From Labia minor (Eukaryota; Arthropoda; Insecta; Dermaptera; Spongiphoridae): a DNA stretch of 64,000 bases. The position numbers and the translations under genes are program-made. Shown here one piece after another: positions 57,351-64,000 of the stretch. Location of the stretch: the NCBI GenBank assembly GCA_963082975.1, contig OY720344.1:87916107-87980106 (forward strand). Direction: 5' to 3'. Below the pieces are notes generated by a model. That model was not told the DNA's origin. It saw only the letters and a list, made by a program, of their open reading frames with translations, and searched no databases. Within the stretch, counting starts at the first letter, position 1. Each line of letters opens with the position of its first letter.

Positions 57351-58059
57351 TCAGGGACGGGATACTTGATCCCCGGGAACAAGTATCCCACTCCAAGGGA
57401 TCAAGTATCCCTCATATGAGGGATACTTGATCCTTGGGAGTACATTACAATAAACATCACTTTTTTCGTAATCGTGAAAGTTATTGGTTACAAACCTGGT
57501 GCCAAATGGAATGTAAGGAACCATGTCATCAACTCGTTCAAACAGAATTTCAAAATCACGAATATAGCCCGAAATATATGAAAAAAACCAAAGTGGGGAT
57601 CAAGTATCACCACTCTCCCCTAGTCAAATAATCGCCCCCTTTAAGATGTCGATCGCCCAGGTTGAGAATCACTGGCCTAAACGATTGGAATTATGGAAAA
57701 ACAAATAATGGATTCTGCACAAGCTCACACATCATTGCTTGTTCGTGATTTTTTGGGCAAAACCAACACCGTAATGATACCTCAACCACCGAATTCATCA
57801 GATTTGGCACTCTACGACATTTTCTTATTCCAAGCGTTTTGCCATAATTGATGAGATAAAGTCGGAATCGAAGAACGAGCTGATGGCCCTACCGAAAAGC
57901 GCATTTCAAAAGTGTTTCGAAGATTGGAAGTAGCGCTGATATAAGTACATTATATCTGATAGGAATGACTTTGAAGGGTACACAATGGATATTGATGAAT
58001 AAATAAATACTTTTCGAAATTATTCCAAATTCACCTTTTCTTTTGAACAAACCTTGTAT

Positions 58060-58890
58060 ATACAATAGTATAGTTATAGTCTGTTTTCAATTAATATATG
58101 AAATTGTTGATTGATCTGAGAAGAATTTAATTTCATTATTTTAATTAATTTGTATGCTCTTTTGAATTTTACTGATTTTCTGATTCAACTTCATTGTGAG
58201 TATAATTACTCCATGAATTCTGAAGTGAATGTTCAATTAGTTTAAAAATTTTATGTAACATGTTTTTGAATCTACTTCAATAGTAGAATTTTTTTCATGT
58301 TTCGTAAAATCACTATTTAATTCTGATGAGTCATTATAGAAACCTCTTAATTTAAATCACGTAAATTGACCAAGTTTTTAAAAATACCAACCAATAGACT
58401 AAAGTAGACTAGAGTAAAACTTCTAATCAGATTTCAACATATTCAACTAGAATTGTTTTGTCCCCACCAACTATTTTCCAAATACTTTTAATTATGAAAA
58501 TATTGGACCTACCATATTTATTTGATTCTTTAATGAGTGTATAAATATTAATAATTTTTTATTAACTAAATTGATTTAATGATATAATTAATTATATTGA
58601 CAAACCAATCAATATAATTCATTTGCTAATAATATAGACACCAATTTTAAGATATTTTTTAATAATTTCTTTAAAAAAAAAATATATAAAATATCAATAA
58701 ATTAAAGTTCATTTATTTAGATCTTTATATTTTATTATCTTAGAATTTAATTAATCTCATAAATTACAAACTGTACTAAATGTTAAATATATAAAGTAAT
58801 ATATCATTTAGATATTTAGATAATTTTTATTAAGGAAATTTTTTTTTCAAAGTAATATCTTTGTTTCCCTGTTAGTGAAGATTTTATCTC
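58060..58890. other. AT-rich stretch, no gene seen
   Basis: No coding or transposon structure recognised between the mariner and the LINE tail. Confidence 0.5.
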
Positions 58891-58909
58891 CTATTGATTG
58901 CCCGAATAT

Positions 58910-59218
58910 AACGAGGAATTACATGACCTCTATGCATCTCCAGTTAGAATTATAAAATCGAGAAGGCTGCGATGGGCAGAGCACGTGTCTAGAATGGGAG
59001 TGGAAAGAATGGCGAAAAATATATTTGTGGAGAAACCGAGTGGGAAACGTCCGCTTGGAAGACCAAGGACGCGGTGGGTCGATAATGTGGGAAGGGATGT
59101 GAGAGAGATGGGAGAGGGTAAGGCCTGGAGGGTTATGGCTCAGAATAGTGATGCTTGGAGAAGTGTAGTTGCTGCGGCCAAGAACTTTCGAGTTCCGTTG
59201 AGCCACAGAGATAGATAG
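58910..59218 (+). pseudogene. LINE ORF2 C-terminal segment (open frame)
   Basis: The frame reads YNEELHDLYASPVRIIKSRR, LRWAEHVSRMG, KRPLGRPRTRWVDNVGRDVR and AWRSVVAAAKNFRVPLSHRDR. The pattern RRLRWAGHVxRM...GRPxxRWxDxVxxD is the conserved tail found after the RT domain in several LINE clades. The frame is uninterrupted to its stop, which fits a recent insertion. The RT and endonuclease are missing because of 5' truncation. The minus ORF 58919-59263 is a shadow. Confidence 0.85.
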
Positions 59219-59223
59219 ATAGG
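58910..59223 (+). mobile_element. 5'-truncated LINE 3' end with 12-bp TSD
   Basis: The flanks ttgcccgaatat (58898-58909 and 59224-59235) are identical 12-bp target-site duplications. The insert carries only the last ~100 codons of a LINE ORF and ends in a gatagataga tetranucleotide tail instead of poly-A, as seen in some non-LTR families. It is the best-preserved version of the LINE tail carried by the Helitron copies at 24.4, 36.9, 43.1 and 62.5 kb. Confidence 0.92.
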
Positions 59224-59239
59224 TTGCCCGAATATTTGC

Positions 59240-60165
59240 TCCATTCTGACTTTTGTGTAGCATAGGAGTTTTATGGTTAATTTTATAATTTTTTTGATTA
59301 AATCTAATATATATGCCTATATATATATATATATTTGAATTAATTCAACTTTATTAAAAAATTTCGAATTATGAATAGAGTTTATGCGCTAATAATTATT
59401 AATAGTAAATTTTTGGATTAAACTCCTTCTAATAGTTTTAATTTGGTCAAAGTAATCTCCTTCTACGAGAGGGCGTTAACTAGCTTAGAGAAAATTGGTG
59501 AGGACGGATTATTGTCACAGTTTAGTAGGACGATGGATGATTTATGTCATTTTCTAATATCTTAAAATTTATACTAAAATCAATACTTTCTTGGCTAGAA
59601 TATCAATTATTTTATAGCTTTTATTACTGTCATGTATGTTTTTATAAATATAAATAGATATAAATAATTAATAGATAAATTTATAGAGTTACTTAATTAG
59701 CTAGTTATTGGCAATCAAGGTAATTTCTGTAAACTTTTACAAATCGGTTTGTTCTCCCTTATAACAACTCTTTCCCACCCCTAGATTTTATTCCTCTTTT
59801 TTTGTGTAAGTTCAATGGAATATGAACTTACAATATTATACGAAGACTATAAAAATTTTACTAGTAAAAATAGACCAAGTAGTTATTATTAAGTCGAAAC
59901 AGATTTAAATTACATTTCATCTAATACATTTCCAGGCCCTGAATTCTTGTACTTAACCAACACTAATTAGACAAAATGTTTTTAATCATTTTCCACGCCT
60001 TCCATCTCGTTGTATTATTTGAATAATAATACATTTAATCTCTGTTATTATTATTATTTTTTTTATTTTACATTTCATATATATATATATATTGTTTTAA
60101 AGGGATTCGTTTTTGTATCCAAATTCGATTTAATCAAATGTTATATTTTTTCATTCTTTCTTTGT
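59240..60165. other. AT-rich stretch, no gene seen
   Basis: It ends in a pyrimidine-rich run that forms a good splice acceptor at 60168-60169. TA microsatellites lie at 59313-59335 and 60078-60093. Confidence 0.45.
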
Positions 60166-60178
60166 GTAGTATTATAAA

Positions 60179-60289
60179 ATGACTTCGCCTGGGAGAAAGT
60201 CAAAAAAGAACAAAATAAAAAAAAAGCGAGAGAAAAAGGATGGTGGGGTAGATATGCAAGTTGTTCTAATTTTCTCCTTGAGTTTTTAA
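60179..60289 (+). CDS. Small lysine-rich ORF or coding exon (candidate)
   Basis: ATG at 60179 opens MTSPGRKSKKNKIKKKREKK, then DGGVDMQVVLIFSLSF and a stop (36 residues). It is preceded by tttcattctttctttgtgtag (acceptor AG at 60168-60169) and contains a possible donor ggtggg|gtagat at 60247/60248. The region is noticeably less AT-biased than its flanks. An internal exon ending at 60247 with a lysine-rich, nuclear-type peptide is as likely as a free-standing ORF. No homology recognised. Weak evidence only. Confidence 0.3.
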   Translation: MTSPGRKSKKNKIKKKREKKDGGVDMQVVLIFSLSF

Positions 60290-60945
60290 TCCGACTGCCT
60301 TTTGTTTATTTTATTCAATTTAATCTTGAGCCGCATATTTACAACAGTGATATAAAGAAATGCTGCTAGCTAATGAGAAATGTACTTTTTTATGTAATTT
60401 ATAAATTGTCAACATTGTATATGATAAATATTTCTAACAAATACAATGGAAATGGAACATTTTTTTTTTATTTCATCCATATAATTCGTAATGAAAATTT
60501 ATCATGCTCATAAATAGAAATTAATAACCAAATTTCTGTATTCGTTCCATTCTATTTAATTATATAATATAGCTTATCAGTATTAAATTTGAGTGATTTG
60601 GTTTTCATTATCTTAGTAACAATGGGTATTCAGACTAATCGTTTATGCCTTTGAATTGATGTACATATCTAAATAAGTGTTAAATGAAGCTATTATATGA
60701 TGCTTAAACAAGTATTCCCTATCAATATTTATAAATCTACATCTAAATTCATTTCTATCAATTTTGAAAAATAATCTATGCAAAATTTATATACTTTCTT
60801 GTAAAATATTCAACTGTTAATTTTATTTCAAAATAACATTTTAATTGTATCAGAAATAAAGAGTTAAAATTTATTAATATTATAAAATTCCTGACATATT
60901 CCTGACAGTAGGATTTTTAGATTTTTCAATAATATAATTTCTAAG
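60290..60945. other. AT-rich stretch, no gene seen
   Basis: Flanking DNA up to the Helitron insertion site at 60947/60948; nothing recognised. Confidence 0.45.
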
Positions 60946-61098
60946 TATCTATATATATAAAAGGCAATGTCTGTGTGTCTGTCTGTCTGTGTGTCTGTCT
61001 CTTATAGACTCAAAAACTACCCGTCCGATTACGGTGAAACTTTCAGGGATTGTTGTGGGCATCCCAGGGAAGGTTTTAGTGTAGTTAAATCCAAAATT

Positions 61099-61541
61099 AA
61101 TTTATCCAAAATTAATTTAATTAGTAATATATTGCTAAAAGTCTGTAGTGTCACAAAACTATCGACAGATGGCGCTACATATAATTTTCCAAATTCAAAT
61201 ATTTTTAATTTTTTTTAAACTGTCAAAAATAACATACCCATAATAACAGTTGTAATAAAAATAGAAATATAAATCACAATGTAAGTAAAATATTGAATCG
61301 TTTTATTTATATTGTTTCAATTAAATCCAAAATTAATTTAATTAGTAATTTTTTGGTAAAAGTCTATAGTGTCACAAAACTATCGACAGATGGCGCTACA
61401 TATAATCTTCCAAATTCAAATATTTTTAATTTTTTTTAAACTGTCAAAAATAACATACACATAATAACAGTTGTAATAAAAATAGAAATATAAATCACAA
61501 TGTAAGTAAAATATTGAATCGTTTTATTTATATTGTTTCAA
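61099..61541 (+). repeat. Two tandem 221-bp units inside the Helitron
   Basis: Units share aaattaatttaattagtaat, gtcacaaaactatcgacaga followed by tggcgctacata, and attgaatcgttttatttata. The spacing of landmarks (61161 to 61382, 61320 to 61541) gives a 221-bp period. Confidence 0.85.
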
Positions 61542-61979
61542 TTATTGTTTGAATATATATTAAATTTATATATAGATTTATTAAGTATAATAATTCCATT
61601 TACTTCAAATTTTTTTAATTTTTTATTTAAAAGTATATTCAGCATTGAAATTGCCATTAAATATGCAGGTAATTGGAACTCCAACATGTAATATTAGCAA
61701 ATATTCTGGGATGGGAAAAATACTAAGATCATGTCATGTCCTATTAAATATTTTGAATTTTATTTTGAATCATACAATGGTAATGAAATATTGTAGGTAG
61801 ACTTTTGAGACAAACAATAAAAATCTCTATAAAATAAGAAAATATACTTATTCCGAAAACTGTTAATTAAAATGTAATAACTATTAACAATTAATAAAGT
61901 AGAAATAATTTTCGAACAAATAAAAATGTAATAATTATTAACAAAAAAAAATAAAAAATAAAAATAAATTATTAACAAA

Positions 61980-62203
61980 ATAAGTTGACCTGTGGCCAGG
62001 TCCGAACCGACCGACGGTTTGAAGTAAATTAATTTCCAGCTACAGAAACAATTTCAAATAATTTTAATATATCTATTAATGTAATAAAAAACAGATATGG
62101 ACATAACATAAATATTTTTAATTTTATTTTATATGTAAAAATCTCCACATGTGAAATTTGGTGTGAAAACAATACCTCCCTTACTATCGTCGGTCGGTAA
62201 AAA
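61980..62203. repeat. accgaccga family copy inside the Helitron
   Basis: Starts aagttgacctgtggccagg and ends ccttactatcgtcggtcggt. The middle (ctgtgacg section) is deleted relative to 44893-45252. Both copies have the same left variant (ggtccgaaccgaccgac), so they are closer to each other than to the copy at 25784. Confidence 0.7.
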
Positions 62204-62261
62204 ATAAAAATAAAAATGTAATAATAAAAAATAAAATTTCAATTATATTAATTTAATAAAT

Positions 62262-62440
62262 TATTATTATTATTATTATTATTATTATTTTCACGTATTA
62301 AACGGTATATTATTATTATTATTATTATTTGTAATAATTCCAATAAAAATAAATAAAAATAAAAACCAAAAAAAAAGTGCAATTAAAACTAAAATTTCAA
62401 TTATATTCATTTAATACATTATTATTATTATTATTATTAA
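62262..62440. repeat. ATT microsatellites in a short direct duplication
   Basis: ATT tracts at about 62265-62290, 62308-62330 and 62418-62440. The first and last are each preceded by aatttcaattatatt followed by catttaata or aatttaata, so the surrounding segment is also duplicated. Confidence 0.8.
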
Positions 62441-62491
62441 GTGTTCAGTTATCATATACGTAGATATGTATGCAGACACACATGCAAATAT

Positions 62492-62660
62492 TGGGAAACA
62501 TCCGGTGGAAGACCAAAGATCAAGGTGGGTGGACAATGAAGGAAGGGACATGGGAGAGATGGGACAGGGTAGGATTTGGTTGTAGCTCAGGATAGGGACT
62601 CTTAGAGAAAAGTGGATGCTGCGGCTAAGAACTTTCGAAAACTGTATAGACACAGAGTTA
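62492..62660 (+). repeat. LINE tail fragment captured in the Helitron
   Basis: It starts tgggaaacatccggtggaag and runs to a gtatagacacagagtt segment, equivalent to the end of the LINE copy at 58910. Frames are broken. It is joined to the common Helitron linker caataataatatataattaa. Confidence 0.75.
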
Positions 62661-62899
62661 GATAAATATAACATATACAATAATAATATATAATTAATTT
62701 ACTGATTAAATTAAAATATATATTTTCTAAGAAAACAAATATATGTCTTATCTACTTATACTGATTGAAACAAAATGGATGAAAACCTTTTACATACAGA
62801 CTTTTAACCAAATACTATGTATCACTCGGGGGTACAGGGGGCGGAGCCCCCGTCTAGGTGTGAAGAGCGCCTGGAAGGCGCTCTGATCAGCTAGTCTTT

Positions 62900-63600
62900 C
62901 AATAAATTAGAAAGTAATAAATTAACAAGTATATGATTTTTTTTTTCCTCAGTTGGGATAAAATTTTTTCCGAATATATAAGCAATTTTATATCATTAAT
63001 AAATTCAGTAAACTAGATGGATCTGTATGAAGTGATTTAATGAATAATGGGAGTAAAGGATACTTATCAGTTTGCAGTATTATAGTCCAGATAATCCAAA
63101 ATAGCTTAAACAGTTTGCTAAAAAGTTTGCTAAATAAAATCCAAAATAGGTAACAGACACAAATATAATCAAGTTTATTTCTCAGTAGGTAGTAGGTACT
63201 ATAATTAAAGTTTCCTTATAATAAATATAAATTGTCAAATAATTTAAAGAAGAATATTGATAACTGAATTTGATTTACAGTATTAATAATAATAAATGTA
63301 AACTATAAATAAATTATAAGGGAGCACAGGAATAAGTAAATAGACAAAAAGGATCGAAAGGGTCACTGAAAACTATTAGAAAAAAAACGAATAATAATAA
63401 ATTTTGCAAAAAAGTTTTAGAATGAGAAATAAATAATAAATTTAGTGATAAGTATTAAACTGATTGTGTGTAACTGAACATATAAAAACATACAAAAAAA
63501 AAACACCAAAATATGTAAAAGAAGATTCAATTAACTATATGAAAATTTATATTATTATCAAATGTCAAAATTGTATATAAAGATAATATATATATATATA
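62900..63600. other. AT-rich stretch, no gene seen
   Basis: Flank between the Helitron and the hAT element that starts at about 63627. Confidence 0.45.
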
Positions 63601-63626
63601 AGGAGGCAGCTAGCCGAGCGTGTAGC

Positions 63627-64000
63627 TAGGGCTTACAATACCGGGATCTCGGGATCCCGAATACCGGGATCCCGGACGATTTTTGTCCGGTATTAAAAAC
63701 CGGTATTTATGTAAAAATACCGGTATTTTGGTATTACGAATTTACGAATTTAGAAAATGTGTATGATTTTTTAATGACAATAGTGCCGACAAGTGTAGAA
63801 TCAGAAAGAACTTTTACGGCCGCTGGTTATATATGTACAAAAATTCGGTCCTCGCTTGATGATGAAACGCTAGATTCGTTGTGTTTTTTAAGAGCAAACT
63901 TTAATAAACAAAACGCAAGTTATTAATATTAAATACTTTCAATTTATATTTTTATATTTTTTACTTCTTTAATTATATTTAATTCTTTAATTATATAATA
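63627..64000 (+). mobile_element. hAT element, left part (continues past the window)
   Basis: A tagggcttacaataccggga terminus is followed by repeated ataccgggatcccg and accggtattt motifs, the subterminal pattern of a hAT group. A transposase C-terminal fragment follows on the same strand. The right end is outside the window or within the last AT-rich bases, so no target duplication can be checked. Confidence 0.65.
63750..63926 (+). pseudogene. hAT transposase C-terminal dimerisation fragment
   Basis: The frame reads NVYDFLMTIVPTSVESERTF, TAAGYICTKIRSSLDDETLD and SLCFLRANFN, ending with a stop at 63924-63926. S-x-E-R-x-F followed by R-S-S-L is the hAT C-terminal dimerisation pattern. The upstream transposase is missing; only ~120 bp separate the fragment from the terminal motifs. 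It belongs to a different hAT lineage from the fragment at 6486-6758. Confidence 0.85.

Larger units (their letters stand above)
55948..57620 (+). mobile_element. pogo/Tigger-like transposon inserted in the hAT MITE
   Basis: A 24-bp perfect terminal inverted repeat starts ggggagagtggtgatacttg and is flanked by TA (55946-55947 and 57621-57622). The core tgatacttgatcc also occurs in internal clusters (see findings). It encodes a truncated DDE transposase (56663-57350) and contains a TTAA-type MITE (56440-56611). Length 1673 bp. Confidence 0.92.
55620..57674. mobile_element. hAT MITE inserted in the mariner transposase
   Basis: The ends cagtgtttctcaacc and ggttgagaatcactg are inverted. Flanks gcccaaac (55612-55619) and gcctaaac (57675-57682) are an 8-bp duplication with one mismatch. 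Without the pogo element inside, it is about 380 bp and noncoding, with gcccccttt near both ends. Confidence 0.9.
55326..58003 (+). pseudogene. mariner transposase, disrupted
   Basis: A cut-and-paste transposase of the DD34D class. The N-terminal DNA-binding region (MDQRICIKFCVKNK) is followed by a deletion. The catalytic region begins at about 55484 with VVFDSNGVVHHEF (first Asp of the triad) and is interrupted at 55620 by a hAT element. After 57683 it resumes: HTSLLVRDFLGKTNTV, where a degenerate SAQAH replaces the usual HDNAPAH, so the second catalytic Asp appears lost. LALYDIFLF replaces LAPYDYFLF and keeps the last Asp. In-frame stops occur near the end (FEDWK followed by a stop). Inactive. 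Confidence 0.85.
55127..58056 (+). mobile_element. mariner element hosting three nested transposons
   Basis: Terminal inverted repeats: left cgaggtttgttcaaaagaaa (continuing aggtg), right the reverse complement starting caaggtttgttcaaaagaaa, flanked by TA at 55125-55126 and 58057-58058. The mariner itself is about 0.87 kb once the insertion at 55620-57682 is removed. It retains the transposase start (MDQRICIKFCVKNKIKCSN at 55326), then jumps to the catalytic domain (VLLTVVFDSNGVVHHEFLTT at 55485), and after the insertion MDSAQAHTSLLVRDFLGK and IPQPPNSSDLALYDIFLF. The end reads FQKCFEDWK..., with a stop at about 58003. Confidence 0.92.
60948..62894 (+). mobile_element. Bounded non-autonomous Helitron (1947 bp)
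   Basis: It starts TCTATATATATAAAAGGCAA directly after A (60947) and ends CTAG (62891-62894) directly before T, the A-T insertion rule of Helitrons. The 3' hairpin is gagcgcc-tggaa-ggcgctc at 62865-62883. Inside it carries a gtctgtctgtctgtgtg tract near the 5' end, a 221-bp tandem duplication, an accgaccga-family element (61980-62203), ATT microsatellites and a LINE tail (62492-62660). No Rep/helicase is encoded. Accumulated foreign fragments are typical of Helitron capture. The 83-codon ORF at the 5' end is incidental. Confidence 0.85.

Noticed and set aside
62262..62440. Possible CRISPR-like array from regularly spaced repeats
   Set aside because: The repeats are simple ATT microsatellites within a Helitron; there are no unique spacers, and the DNA is eukaryotic.

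Overview
This window is very AT-rich eukaryotic DNA. It has the transposon repertoire of an arthropod, most likely an insect: mariner, hAT, pogo and TTAA-type DNA transposons, Helitrons, Helentron/HINE-like elements, Gypsy LTR elements and non-LTR retrotransposons. I cannot name the species. No complete multi-exon host gene is visible. Host-like coding sequence is limited to two intact bHLH-zipper (Max-like) ORFs carried on a duplicated repeat, one short broken fragment resembling Spt20, and one or two candidate small exons.

Layout. 1-16 kb is AT-rich intergenic or intronic DNA containing an unexplained GC-rich block (165-620), three foldback/Penelope-like repeats, an 1175-bp hAT derivative with perfect 8-bp target duplications (6037-7211) and several hAT MITEs. 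16-26 kb holds a deleted mariner, an inverted repeat pair (17.1/18.6 kb), a decayed Gypsy pol fragment, a HINE-like element, a LINE relic split by a hAT MITE, and a Helitron 3' end. 26-45 kb is a dense mosaic. Two copies of a ~1.75-kb repeat (26.5 and 39.6 kb) each carry an uninterrupted 203-aa Max-like ORF. Around them are a 5'-truncated LINE with target duplications, a Gypsy element interrupted by a HINE, and a chimeric block (Helitron end + Gypsy LTR + inverted Gypsy integrase + hAT end) present twice (37.0 and 43.1 kb). 45-55 kb is mostly empty apart from a hAT MITE, a second deleted mariner, a HINE and the Spt20-like fragment. 55.1-58.06 kb is a four-level nest: mariner, interrupted by hAT, interrupted by pogo, interrupted by a TTAA (piggyBac-like) MITE. 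58.9-64 kb holds a LINE tail with target duplications, a candidate exon, a bounded 1.95-kb Helitron (60948-62894) and the start of another hAT element.

The main observation is the Max-like gene pair. The two copies look identical over about 590 bp on one side of the ORF's 3' end and about 660 bp on the other. They differ at 18 positions in a 126-bp patch encoding helix 2 and the leucine zipper, and every changed codon changes the residue. The DNA-reading residues are the same in both copies. This suggests a mobile or repeat-borne bHLH-zipper family whose dimerisation surface is diversifying, or is preserved as a mosaic by gene conversion. The coordinates of repeats were read by eye; ends of AT-rich repeats are approximate.
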